Positions 39,777 to 48,907 of a DNA stretch of 64,000 bases are shown one piece after another. Positions within the stretch are counted from its first letter, which is position 1. Each line of letters begins with the position of its first letter. Both the position numbers and the translations under genes were made by a program. The notes beneath the pieces are model-generated. The model was not told where the DNA came from, did not search any database, and saw only the letters and a list, made by a program, of their open reading frames with translations. Origin of the DNA: Tunicatimonas pelagia (GTDB lineage: Bacteria; Bacteroidota; Bacteroidia; Cytophagales; Cyclobacteriaceae). The stretch is taken from the NCBI RefSeq assembly GCF_030506325.1, contig NZ_CP120683.1:5646501-5710500 (forward strand), in the 5' to 3' direction.

Positions 39777-41831
39777 ATGCGCGCATTCTTTCTTTTCAGT
39801 GTCATTGCCTTCACTGTTACGCTCCCCTCTTTTGCCCAGCCAGAAATCGAAGAAGCTGATAGCCTGCGTAAGCTCTTATCAACCCAAGTATCCAACTCAG
39901 ATCGGGTGGAAGTACTATATCGTTTGATGTACGCATATACTGCTTCTCCTCAGCGAGATAGTATACAGTATTATGCGAATGCATTACTAAAGCATATCCA
40001 TATACACGGTGCGGAAACATTACCCTACCAATCTATAACGCAGGGATTTCTAGCCCTCAGTCAGCAGCACTACGATACCGCACTCATGATTTTTCAACAA
40101 GCTGATCTGTACTTCGCGGAGAATAAAAATCACTGGCTTCAATTCAGCTTATACGACGGACTGGGAAGTGCGTACGAAGCGATTGAAGACTGGGGAAAAG
40201 CCGGGCAAAGTTACGAGCGGAGTATACAACCAGCTCAATACCAGGGAGATTCTACCTGCGTCGCTTACTTTTGTTTTAATACGGCTCGTATGTACGCCGA
40301 ACAAGAGCAGTCTGCCTCAGCGGCTGATCTTTTCTTACGAGCACTAACCATTGAAACTGAACGAGAAAATTTTCCAAAAGTAGCAAAGATCAACTATGCG
40401 ATTGGGACATTATTCAGTGCTCAGGTACGTTGGAAAGAAGCCGAAAAGTACTTTTTGGAAGCACTAGAAATGGCCGAACGTATACAATACTACGAAATCG
40501 TTGGAGCGTCGCTCAATATATTAGCAGTTCAGAATAAACAACAGCAGAACTACCAAAAGGCAGAAGAGTACTATCAGCGAGCTTTACGAATCGCGCAGCA
40601 GATTGGCAACCCAAATTTTGTAGCGATTGCTTGGAATAACCTAGGATCTTTGTCTATTGCTGAGGGAGATTTAGAGAAAGCAAAAATTTATCTGCAAAGA
40701 TCGTTGGCGTTAGCTGACTCTGCTAATGTAATGCAACGAATTACCCTCGGACCGTTATTGAATTTGGGCGATGTAGCGTTTCAACAGCGACACTACGCTC
40801 AAGCGCGGTTGTACTACGGCAAGACTTTGGCACTGGCTAAGACGATTGATCGGAAGGAGAGTATGATTGAAGCTAGCCAAAAGCTTACGGAATTGTACGA
40901 AGTTCAGGGAGATTTTGAGCAGGCATTAGCAATGCAACAGCAGTATACAGCTCTGAAAGATAGCCTGCAAAGTGAAACCAGCCAGCAGCATCTAAACCAA
41001 CTGGAGGTAAAATACCAAACGCTGCAAAAGACCCAAGAAATAGCTCAACTGACTGAGGCAGCCAAAATCAAGAATTTACAGACAAGTCGGCAAGCGGCAT
41101 TAATTGCCATCCTTCTTCTTTCTTTAGGGATGGTGGGTGGCATGCTGTTTTGGCAGCGCCGACAAGCTAGACTTAAGCAGCAGTTTGCCATTTTGCAAGC
41201 TCGGCAAAATGAGCGGGACGCTATAAGCCGAAAAATTGCGATGGACTTTCATGATGAGCTAAGCAATGAGTTGACGTCCATTGCTTTTATGGCTCGACAT
41301 TTAAATACGTATGCTTCGTCATCGGTTGGCGAACTCACCCAAAAGATAGAGAAAATTGCTAACAACCTGCATCAGGGCACCCGCGACTTTATCTGGCTGC
41401 TCGATCCTAACCATATGTACTTAGATCAGGTGTACACGCATTTGATTGATGTAGGCTCAGAGTGGTTTCTCTACGCAGATGCTCAATTTAGTGCTGATAC
41501 TCCTACTACGGGAATGAAACAATCATTGCCCTCAGGCTGGGGACGACATATCTTTTTGATTTTTAAAGAAGCGTTACAAAACATCCGACAGCACGCCCAA
41601 GCTGAGCATGTACAACTACAGGCCACCCTAGAAGGTAATCAGGTGCAGATCGTACTTACAGATGACGGAAAAGGGTTTACTAATCCGTCTCGTAAAAGTG
41701 GTTTAAATCATATGCAGCGACGTGCTAATAAAATAGAGGCTGATTTAACAATTTGCTCTCAACCTAATCAAGGCACTACTATCACTCTTTTATGTACTAT
41801 TCAACCCTCAATTATTACTAATGAGCTTTAA
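39777..41831 (+). CDS. TPR-containing sensor histidine kinase (NarX/LiaS-type)
   Basis: The ATG at 39777 gives 684 residues with a signal peptide (MRAFFLFSVIAFTVTL, ending SFAQ); a TTG at 39738 is less likely. A periplasmic part of about 400 residues has five or more TPR units (YFLEALEMAERIQYYEIVGASLNILA, EEYYQRALRIAQQIGNPNF). A coiled coil precedes one membrane helix (QAALIAILLLSLGMVGGMLFW). The HisKA_3-type dimerisation helix has the phosphorylated His in MDFHDELSNEL (H492). The ATPase domain has FKEALQNIRQHAQAEHV, DDGKGF and NHMQRRA. It overlaps the response regulator by 11 bp. Confidence 0.93.
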   Translation: MRAFFLFSVIAFTVTLPSFAQPEIEEADSLRKLLSTQVSNSDRVEVLYRLMYAYTASPQRDSIQYYANALLKHIHIHGAETLPYQSITQGFLALSQQHYDTALMIFQQADLYFAENKNHWLQFSLYDGLGSAYEAIEDWGKAGQSYERSIQPAQYQGDSTCVAYFCFNTARMYAEQEQSASAADLFLRALTIETERENFPKVAKINYAIGTLFSAQVRWKEAEKYFLEALEMAERIQYYEIVGASLNILAVQNKQQQNYQKAEEYYQRALRIAQQIGNPNFVAIAWNNLGSLSIAEGDLEKAKIYLQRSLALADSANVMQRITLGPLLNLGDVAFQQRHYAQARLYYGKTLALAKTIDRKESMIEASQKLTELYEVQGDFEQALAMQQQYTALKDSLQSETSQQHLNQLEVKYQTLQKTQEIAQLTEAAKIKNLQTSRQAALIAILLLSLGMVGGMLFWQRRQARLKQQFAILQARQNERDAISRKIAMDFHDELSNELTSIAFMARHLNTYASSSVGELTQKIEKIANNLHQGTRDFIWLLDPNHMYLDQVYTHLIDVGSEWFLYADAQFSADTPTTGMKQSLPSGWGRHIFLIFKEALQNIRQHAQAEHVQLQATLEGNQVQIVLTDDGKGFTNPSRKSGLNHMQRRANKIEADLTICSQPNQGTTITLLCTIQPSIITNEL

Positions 41832-42450
41832 AAAAACTAAAGTTATCTTGGTAGAAGACCACGTTGACACATGTGATCACTATCGTCGCGTTATTAACCG
41901 CTCTCCGACCTTACACGTAGTGCGTACCTACACGCATGGTGAAAGTGCCCTTAAAGAACTAGACGATGTGCGTCCCGATGTAATTCTCATGGATTTATCT
42001 CTTCCGGGTATATCAGGTATCACATGCACCAGATTAATACGACAGCAGCTTCCGCAGGCAGTAGTAGTTATAATAACAGTACACCACCAACCCGAGCAAG
42101 TATTTCAGGCTTTAGAAGCCGGAGCAGTGGGATATATTGTTAAAACCACTGACGATCAGCAAATTATCCGAGCTATTAGTGAGGCTTTGCAAGGAGGGGC
42201 GCCATTAAGTGGACCAATTGCCAGAATGATAGTAACCTCTTTTCGAAAAAACCAAGATACCCCGCTCACCGACCGTGAGGCCGAAGTATTACAAAAGTTG
42301 GCCGAAGGAAAAACCGCACCTCGCATTGCCGAAGAGCTTCATATCCATAAGGAAACTGTACGTACGCATGTTCGCCATATCTATGATAAGTTACACGCCC
42401 GCAGCAAGGCAGAGGCCATTCAGAAGGCGCGGCATGAGCGCTTGCTCTGA
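41821..42450 (+). CDS. NarL/FixJ-family response regulator
   Basis: 209 residues. The receiver domain has the acidic pair ED (12-13), phospho-acceptor D58 in ILMDLSLPG and the conserved Lys in GYIVKT. The LuxR-type helix-turn-helix follows (LTDREAEVLQKLAEGKTAPRIAEELHIHKETVRTHVRHIYDKL). It begins 11 bp inside the kinase gene, so the pair is translated together. Targets may include the surface-protein genes next door; that is a guess from proximity. Confidence 0.95.
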   Translation: MSFKKTKVILVEDHVDTCDHYRRVINRSPTLHVVRTYTHGESALKELDDVRPDVILMDLSLPGISGITCTRLIRQQLPQAVVVIITVHHQPEQVFQALEAGAVGYIVKTTDDQQIIRAISEALQGGAPLSGPIARMIVTSFRKNQDTPLTDREAEVLQKLAEGKTAPRIAEELHIHKETVRTHVRHIYDKLHARSKAEAIQKARHERLL

Positions 42451-42495
42451 ATTATCTTACAAGCGTACTATTTCCTTATCATTTGCTCTCAGGTT

Positions 42496-42511
42496 GGAGT
42501 AAATATACTCC
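42496..42511. promoter_or_regulatory. Short inverted repeat upstream of the IPT/Kelch gene
   Basis: GGAGTA, AATA, TACTCC. It lies 35 bp before the TACCTTTG box and 46 bp after the regulator gene. It could be an operator or a weak terminator stem; there is no T-run. Confidence 0.3.
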
Positions 42512-42545
42512 TTCTAAGGTGACAGACGGTACCCCGCCTTCCCGC

Positions 42546-42553
42546 TACCTTTG
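42546..42553 (+). promoter_or_regulatory. Bacteroidota-type -7 box before the IPT/Kelch gene
   Basis: TACCTTTG matches TAnnTTTG exactly, 66 bases before the ATG at 42620. No -33 element is clear. Confidence 0.5.
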
Positions 42554-42619
42554 TAATAACACATTATTCGGAAAGGTTTGCAGAACCATCTTTGAACACC
42601 ATTAAAAAGAGTAACACCC

Positions 42620-44833
42620 ATGAAAAGAACGTACCGTAATTTATCGTATATAGGAGCATATATCACTTTAATATTATTCAGCCTCATTGGTTGTAGTGAC
42701 GATGACAGTGATTCGCCAGCACCCGGCCCTCCCTCTCCCACCATCCAAACCCTGCTACCCGACAGTGGTCAGGTAGGCAGTCTCATCAGAATTGTAGGTA
42801 GCAGCTTTGGACAGGATGCCGCTAAAGTACAAGTCACCTTCAATACTCAAGTAGCTGCTATTGAATCGGTGAGTGATACTTTAGTAGAAGTGAAGGTGCC
42901 CGAAGGAGCCCAAACGGGGAAAGTACGGCTCACTGTTAACCAAGATACAGTATATTCCGGCCAAGACTTTCGTGTGCTCATAAGTTCCGGTGCCACTTCG
43001 GTCAGCGTGATGGCATTCTCCCCCGCGGCTGGGGTAGCAGGAGACACACTTACCATTACTGGAGCTGGCTTTAGCGAGTCGCCAGATAATGTTGAAGTAA
43101 AAATAGGCGAAGTAGTAGCGCAGGTCATCGCCACTTCTGCTACTGAGCTAAAGGTAATCGTGCCGGAAGAAGCCCAGACAGGTAAGATTTCGGTAAAAGT
43201 AGGAGAGCAAGCAGGTCGTTCAGACAACGACTTTGAAGTGGTAACGGTAGTACGAATTACATCATTATCTCCCGGTTCCGGCTCCGTAGGTGATACACTA
43301 ACGATCACGGGGGAGGGTTTTTCTACGGAGAAGGACGAGAACGAAGTGAAGTTAGGAGAGGTAATTATGACAATAGTAGCAGCCTCCTCGACTGAGTTAA
43401 AGGTGATTGTTCCGAAAGAAGCCAAGATGGGTAAGGTGACTGTAAAAGTCGGCGAAAAAGAGGCAAGTTCAGAAGAAGAATTTGAGATTGTTGTACCTGT
43501 TGCATTACGGATTACTTTAGTCTCGAGTACTGATTTAGTGGAAGGGGATACCTTAGTGATAGAAGGGGAAGGCTTTGGCGAAGTATTAACCGAGATTCAG
43601 GTCAAGATTGGGGATGAGTCGGTGGAAGTGGTCGAGGTGAATGAGACCAAGCTTAGCATTATTATTCCCCAGGGAATAATCGGTGGCAAGGTAAGTATTG
43701 AAGTGGGTGATCAGACGGTCAGTAGTGAAGAAAGTATCACCGTGCGTGAACCTTCGCTCATCATCACCAGGCTTGATCCCGCCAATGGTCATGAGGGGGT
43801 TACGGTTGTTATTACCGGCGAGGGCTTTGATGGCGATGACGATAAGAACGAGGTAAAGTTCAATGGGGTAAAGGCTACGGTTACGAAGGCAACACCGACT
43901 GAAATCACCGTAACAGTACCTCCCGGTACCTACACCGGGAAAGTGACAGTGACCGTCCGAGGGGAAACGGGTACCTCGGCAGAGGACTTTAAGATTGATT
44001 GGGTGAAAAAAGCAGACTTTCCTTTTACTGGGGGGCGCTATAGTCAGCACCGGGCTTTTTCTATTGACGAGAAAGGCTACGCTATAGATATGCGTCAACA
44101 TAAGCTATACCGATATGATCCGGTAGCGAACAACTGGAGTGAAAAAGCTGAGATGCCCAATCCAGACAACCCCGCGTATGATCGTCGAGATGCGGTAGTG
44201 ATGGTGATTAGTAATAAAGCCTACGCTGGGTCAGGCTGGAACATTAACTCAACCACTTTCTCTGACTGGTGGGAGTATGATCCAGCCACGGATAAGTGGA
44301 CGCGAAAAGCGGACTGTCCTTTTAATCGAGGAGTAGGTTTTGCTGTCAATGGCAAAGGGTACGTGCAGCGCACCAGAACCAATGAGGTTTACGAATACGA
44401 TCCAGTAGCGGATACCTGGACCCAAAAGCAAGACTTTGGTGGGGAAGGGTTCTGGGGGCACTCATCAGGATTTACTGTACAGGATAAGGGATACCTAGTA
44501 GCGGGTAACGGAGGATCAGAGATGTGGCAATACGATCCATCCGGTGATACTTGGGCTCAAAAGACAGACTTTCCAGGTAAAGGGAGAAGTAATCCAACCA
44601 GTTTTGTGATTAATGACAAAGCCTATGTTGGGGTTGGGGGGCACGGTGACCTGTGGAAGTACGATCCCCAGACTGATACTTGGAAAGAGCAACCTGCATT
44701 GCCAGTAGATGCGAATAGAAGAAACGCACTCAGCTTTGTAATTAACAGTAGAGCGTACGTAGGCAACGGAGCACGTCCATCAGGAATCAATTCGTTCTAT
44801 ATATTCAGCGACCTTTGGGAGTTCACGCCTTGA
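42620..44833 (+). CDS. IPT/TIG-repeat lipoprotein with Kelch propeller
   Basis: 737 residues. Lipoprotein signal with LIGC (C25). The first ~440 mature residues hold five IPT/TIG immunoglobulin-like domains in tandem, each with G-x-x-G-D-L-I-T-G-F and a closing V-P-G-K-V (FSPAAGVAGDTLTITGAGF, LSPGSGSVGDTLTITGEGF, LDPANGHEGVTVVITGEGF). The final ~260 residues are Kelch repeats forming a propeller: YRYDPVANNWSEKAEMPN, WEYDPATDKWTRKADCPF, WQYDPSGDTWAQKTDFPG, WKYDPQTDTWKEQPALP. Such proteins sit at the cell surface, bound by the lipid, and are usually adhesin- or glycan-binding-like. No catalytic site is seen. Confidence 0.88.
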   Translation: MKRTYRNLSYIGAYITLILFSLIGCSDDDSDSPAPGPPSPTIQTLLPDSGQVGSLIRIVGSSFGQDAAKVQVTFNTQVAAIESVSDTLVEVKVPEGAQTGKVRLTVNQDTVYSGQDFRVLISSGATSVSVMAFSPAAGVAGDTLTITGAGFSESPDNVEVKIGEVVAQVIATSATELKVIVPEEAQTGKISVKVGEQAGRSDNDFEVVTVVRITSLSPGSGSVGDTLTITGEGFSTEKDENEVKLGEVIMTIVAASSTELKVIVPKEAKMGKVTVKVGEKEASSEEEFEIVVPVALRITLVSSTDLVEGDTLVIEGEGFGEVLTEIQVKIGDESVEVVEVNETKLSIIIPQGIIGGKVSIEVGDQTVSSEESITVREPSLIITRLDPANGHEGVTVVITGEGFDGDDDKNEVKFNGVKATVTKATPTEITVTVPPGTYTGKVTVTVRGETGTSAEDFKIDWVKKADFPFTGGRYSQHRAFSIDEKGYAIDMRQHKLYRYDPVANNWSEKAEMPNPDNPAYDRRDAVVMVISNKAYAGSGWNINSTTFSDWWEYDPATDKWTRKADCPFNRGVGFAVNGKGYVQRTRTNEVYEYDPVADTWTQKQDFGGEGFWGHSSGFTVQDKGYLVAGNGGSEMWQYDPSGDTWAQKTDFPGKGRSNPTSFVINDKAYVGVGGHGDLWKYDPQTDTWKEQPALPVDANRRNALSFVINSRAYVGNGARPSGINSFYIFSDLWEFTP

Positions 44834-44851
44834 TATAGGCTAAATTGAAGC

Positions 44852-44877
44852 GACAAGGTCATCTTTTTGACCTTGTC
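44852..44877 (+). terminator. Rho-independent terminator of the IPT/Kelch gene
   Basis: GACAAGGTCA (44852-44861) and TGACCTTGTC (44868-44877) are perfect 10-bp complements with a 6-base T-rich loop. The T-run after it is short. It is 18 bp after the stop. Confidence 0.75.
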
Positions 44878-44957
44878 ATTCACTCCTCTCTTTTCAGCTA
44901 AGGCAGACTAACCCAAAGCAGTGAGGGGTGAAGGAATAAAGCAGAAAAATAAAAGCT

Positions 44958-47900
44958 ATGAAAAAGTTAGCACAACGGGCAACTTATAAGGTAATGGTAT
45001 CAGGGCTGCTGCTGTTTTTTACCGTAGGCTTCGGTGCTGAGAGTATAGCACAAAGAATTTCGGCAGACCCACAGGACAGCCTTTTGCTGGTGCAATTCCA
45101 GCAAGAATTACAGCTCCGTAATTGGCCGCAAATCTGGGGTTTCTCTGCGCCTGTGGAGGAATGGGTGGGAGTGAGGCTAGACAGTAGTTCTGGGAAAGTG
45201 AAGGCGTTAGAAATTGTAGGTGCCCAAATCAACTTCCGAACCGACAGCTTGCCGAGTTGTATCAAGACGTTGCAGGCCCTAGATAAACTAGAAGACCTGG
45301 CTTTTGTAGCCCTTGGCCTCAAGCACATTTCCCAAGAAATAGGTGGTTTTTCGCAGTTGACCAGCTTGGTTCTTGGTAATAACCAACTAGCAAGCATTCC
45401 CCAAGAAATCAATCAGCTAACAGAATTGAGATTTCTATCCGTTGGAATGAATCGATTGGTCATATCTCCTGATGTCCATAACCTGAAAAAATTAACGCAT
45501 TACAATCTAGGTGCCAATTACAATCTGCACACGCTACACCCCTCTACTTTTGGCCTAACAACGCTAACCACATTAGATATCGGCTATTGTGGCTTTACCC
45601 AGCTACCAAAAGAAATCGGCCAATTGACAAATCTGACAAATCTAAGGGTGAGTTCCAATCAATCGTTAGCCCTGTTACCATCTACCATTGGGCAATTGAC
45701 ATCACTAACGAAATTGGAATTAAATCATTGCGCGCTGACGGAGTTGCCTAGCACAGTGGGTGATTTGCGCAATCTGAAAAGCCTATCTGTTAACCAGAAC
45801 CAACTGACCGATCTGCCCGCCCGCCTAGAAAACCTCGACAACCTGGTTCAAATCGGTTTTTCGGAAAACCAACTCACTGCTTTTCCACCTGTGCTTGCCG
45901 AAATGAGCCGACTACGCTTCATTGCTGGACAAAATAACCGGATGCAAGGAAGTATACCAGAGCGAATATTGCTAAAAAGAGGATTACGGATGAATGTGGA
46001 AGGCAATGAGCTTTCGGGAGAATTACTGGTTAAATCTTGGCGAGTGCCCGAGCAATTATATGTGAGTAGAAATCGCTTTACTTTCAAAGACATGCATAAG
46101 GTGTTTGATTTCTTTGAGCCCAAGCACCCTTATCGCCCTACTTTTTTTGGGTTCCAGCCCCAGAAACGTATAGGCACTGCCCGAACCTTCAAACCACTGG
46201 CCGGTGAGAACTTTACATTATTTATTGACAATTATACACCCCTGGCTGGCTGTGAGTTTGCTTGGTACAGGAAAGCGAATCAAAATTCGCTCTCTGGCAC
46301 CAAGGTTTCAAATCAGCAAGAGCTGGAAATCCCCAGTATCGATCCTGCCCAACATAGTGGCATCTACTATTGCGAGGTGACGCATCCAAGTTTTCCCTCT
46401 ATCAAACTGAAGAGTAATGATATTAGGGTGATAAGCTTTGACCAGCCGCCTATCCTAACCATAAGAAATCAGACCTTACGGCAAGGTGACGTTCTCGGAC
46501 TGGATTTCTCTTACCAAGATGATTTTACGCCTAGCGATGAATTGAAGCTTTCCGTTCCTACGGAAACGACGCACCTCAGCCTCGTATTTGATTCGCAAAA
46601 CCGAAAGTATAGCGTCACGTCTAGAGATAACCAATGGCTAGGTACGGACAGCCTTACCATCTCGGTGACGGATGAAGCCAATCAGACTACCACTAAAAAA
46701 GTTGCCATCACCGTGATTTCTTCTACCAATCAACCGCCTGTTGTGAGTATTCCTTCTATTTACATGAATATTATAAATGATGCTCAACTACCGTGCACAC
46801 CAGGAACGCCTAATTGTAATCTGTCTTACATATTTGTGTCTACCACTCCACTGTATCACTTTGTAAAAGATGATCTGGCTATCAACACTACATCATTTTA
46901 TAAAATATTGGAAGCAAATCAGTTGGGTCAGATTAATGGCAATAGTAAAGTAACAGTCAGAGTTATTCCTTTTAGGAGTAGCGTTGCAATAGAGGCTGTG
47001 ATATTGGCTAAGCAAGACACTACTGTCAAGGTCACTTTAGAGGTAACCGATCGGGAGGGACTGAAGTCTGCACAGGAGATAACGTTCATTGCAAATGGTA
47101 TTTCCCCCAACCAATCACCAGAAATTGCTGAAATTCCTATTCAGTCTATTTTACAAGGAGAAAGGCAATTTTCGACACTCAATCTAAATAACTACGTCTC
47201 TGACGATTATCTGCCTAACGAATTACTTATTTGGGAAGCACGTAGCAGCCTACAAACCAACTTAGCAATATCAGTCTCAGACAGTCTTGCTCAAGCCTCC
47301 CCAATACACGCCGACAGTGCCTATACCGAAACGATCGTTTATGACGTATATGAAAAAACAAACTATAATAGATCTAGTAATGTGTCGGTAGTTTATGAAA
47401 TAGTAGAGGGCGCAATCTACGCAATTTCAGGCACCATTACCGTAGATGGTCAACCCCTGTCCGGTGTACAGTTGATTGGTCTTCCTTCCTCCCCGATTGT
47501 TACTGACAACGCGGGACAGTATACCGCTGAAGTGACATCGGGCTGGTCAGGTGAAGTCACGCCTACCCTGGCAGATTATAGCTTTGATCCTGCCAGCATC
47601 ACGTACACCAATGTATCGATGAATCTGGCAGGTAATAATTATGAAGCAATCTTTGATGAAGTACTAACTTATACGATTTCAGGGACAGTCACCGAAGGAG
47701 TGCAACCCTTATCGGGTGTGGAATTACAAGGGTTTCCTTCAGCATCAGTTGTCACCAACAATGTAGGTCAATATACAGCGGAAGTACCGATTGATTGGTC
47801 GGGTAGCGTAACTCCTGTATTGGAAGGTTACCATTTCACTCCGAGTAGTAGCAGTTACACCGAAGTAGTTGATGACTTGAACAATCAAGACTATGAGGCA

Positions 47901-48695
47901 TCATTAAATGGGATAATAACCTACACAATTTCAGGCACCATTACCGTAGACGGTCAACCTCTGTCAGGCGTACAGCTAAATGGTTTTCCGTTCTCTTCTA
48001 TCGTGACGGATAGTGTAGGCCAATATATGGCAGAAGTACCGTCTGATTGGTCAAGCACGGTGACTCCAGCACTGGAAGATTATCGTTTTGAACCTGAAAG
48101 TATCGTGTACACGACGGTAGCAATGGACATGGCCGGAGACTATTCGGGAACCTTTAATGGGCTAGTGACTTATAAAATCTCGGGTATAGTCTCGGCAGAA
48201 GGTCAACCGCTATCGGGTGTCCAATTAACAGGTTTCCCCTCCTCATCAGTCATCACCGATAATACAGGTCAGTACGTGGCTGAGGTGCCCTCCGGTTGGT
48301 CGGGTGAGGTGACTCCAGTGCTGGGAGACTATCAATTTAATCCAATAAGCATGTCTTATCAAAACGTAACCAGCGACCAGATCAACCAAAATTTTAACAC
48401 TCAGGTAGTAACCGGTATCAATCCTGACATTGATCAGGATCCTTGGCAAGTATTTCCTAACCCAAGTACCAATGAGGTATATTTTAGGGTGCATCATACT
48501 TCTTTTACAACCGGACAAATCATCATCTTTAGCACTTCGGGCGATCAAATGGAAGTTCTTCCCCTGAAGGTCGGAGTAGAGATGTACCGTTTACAAGTTA
48601 CAGGAGATGCCCGTTACGCTCCCGGAGTTTATATCGCTAAGCTCTATCTCGATAAAAATCTCAAGGCAACGGTCAAGGTCATAATCGCGGAATAA
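44958..48695 (+). CDS. Large secreted LRR protein with four 84-residue repeats and a T9SS sorting domain
   Basis: 1245 residues. Signal peptide 1-31 (ending ESIAQ). Leucine-rich repeats fill about 75-330 (LTNLTNLRVSSNQSLALLPSTIGQLTSL, PSTVGDLRNLKSLSVNQNQL). An Ig-like domain follows at about 395-490 (CEFAWYRKANQNSL, GIYYCEVTHPSFPS), then cadherin-like or Ig-like segments (QTLRQGDVLGLDFSYQDDF; QSILQGERQFSTLNLNNYVSDDYLPNELLIW). Four copies of an 84-residue beta domain follow (about 820-1150; SGTITVDGQPLSGVQLIGLP, TDNAGQYTAEVTSGWSGEVTP). The last ~80 residues form a type IX secretion sorting domain, beginning VFPNPSTNEVYF and ending VKVIIAE. It is therefore exported and probably attached to the cell surface. 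Confidence 0.9.
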   Translation: MKKLAQRATYKVMVSGLLLFFTVGFGAESIAQRISADPQDSLLLVQFQQELQLRNWPQIWGFSAPVEEWVGVRLDSSSGKVKALEIVGAQINFRTDSLPSCIKTLQALDKLEDLAFVALGLKHISQEIGGFSQLTSLVLGNNQLASIPQEINQLTELRFLSVGMNRLVISPDVHNLKKLTHYNLGANYNLHTLHPSTFGLTTLTTLDIGYCGFTQLPKEIGQLTNLTNLRVSSNQSLALLPSTIGQLTSLTKLELNHCALTELPSTVGDLRNLKSLSVNQNQLTDLPARLENLDNLVQIGFSENQLTAFPPVLAEMSRLRFIAGQNNRMQGSIPERILLKRGLRMNVEGNELSGELLVKSWRVPEQLYVSRNRFTFKDMHKVFDFFEPKHPYRPTFFGFQPQKRIGTARTFKPLAGENFTLFIDNYTPLAGCEFAWYRKANQNSLSGTKVSNQQELEIPSIDPAQHSGIYYCEVTHPSFPSIKLKSNDIRVISFDQPPILTIRNQTLRQGDVLGLDFSYQDDFTPSDELKLSVPTETTHLSLVFDSQNRKYSVTSRDNQWLGTDSLTISVTDEANQTTTKKVAITVISSTNQPPVVSIPSIYMNIINDAQLPCTPGTPNCNLSYIFVSTTPLYHFVKDDLAINTTSFYKILEANQLGQINGNSKVTVRVIPFRSSVAIEAVILAKQDTTVKVTLEVTDREGLKSAQEITFIANGISPNQSPEIAEIPIQSILQGERQFSTLNLNNYVSDDYLPNELLIWEARSSLQTNLAISVSDSLAQASPIHADSAYTETIVYDVYEKTNYNRSSNVSVVYEIVEGAIYAISGTITVDGQPLSGVQLIGLPSSPIVTDNAGQYTAEVTSGWSGEVTPTLADYSFDPASITYTNVSMNLAGNNYEAIFDEVLTYTISGTVTEGVQPLSGVELQGFPSASVVTNNVGQYTAEVPIDWSGSVTPVLEGYHFTPSSSSYTEVVDDLNNQDYEASLNGIITYTISGTITVDGQPLSGVQLNGFPFSSIVTDSVGQYMAEVPSDWSSTVTPALEDYRFEPESIVYTTVAMDMAGDYSGTFNGLVTYKISGIVSAEGQPLSGVQLTGFPSSSVITDNTGQYVAEVPSGWSGEVTPVLGDYQFNPISMSYQNVTSDQINQNFNTQVVTGINPDIDQDPWQVFPNPSTNEVYFRVHHTSFTTGQIIIFSTSGDQMEVLPLKVGVEMYRLQVTGDARYAPGVYIAKLYLDKNLKATVKVIIAE
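47418..48415 (+). repeat. Four in-gene repeats of about 252 bp
   Basis: Copies start at 47418, 47670, 47922 and 48171, that is at steps of 252, 252 and 249 bases. Each encodes an 84- or 83-residue carboxypeptidase-regulatory-like beta domain (SGTI-V-GQPLSGV-L-GFPSSS-VTDN-GQY-AEV). DNA identity between copies is high in the first half and lower in the second. Confidence 0.85.
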
Positions 48696-48907
48696 ACATT
48701 TTAATCAATTGTAGACTGCCCAGGATGTACGCCCTGTACTCGGCGCGGGGGTATTACGCTTATCTCCTTACTTTACATTGTATCAATAGGAAAGTAAAGA
48801 AATAGGTAACTATTTTCGGATTAACCCGATTAGTAGGTAAATAAGAAAAGTCAAATTGCGATAAGCTAAGAACAATTCTAGCTTGATTTTAACTAAATAG
48901 CCCTACT

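Noticed and set aside
42847-43425. Minus-strand frame of 192 codons within the IPT/Kelch gene
   Set aside because: Antisense shadow of the repeated IPT domains, rich in Ser/Thr/Val with no start context.
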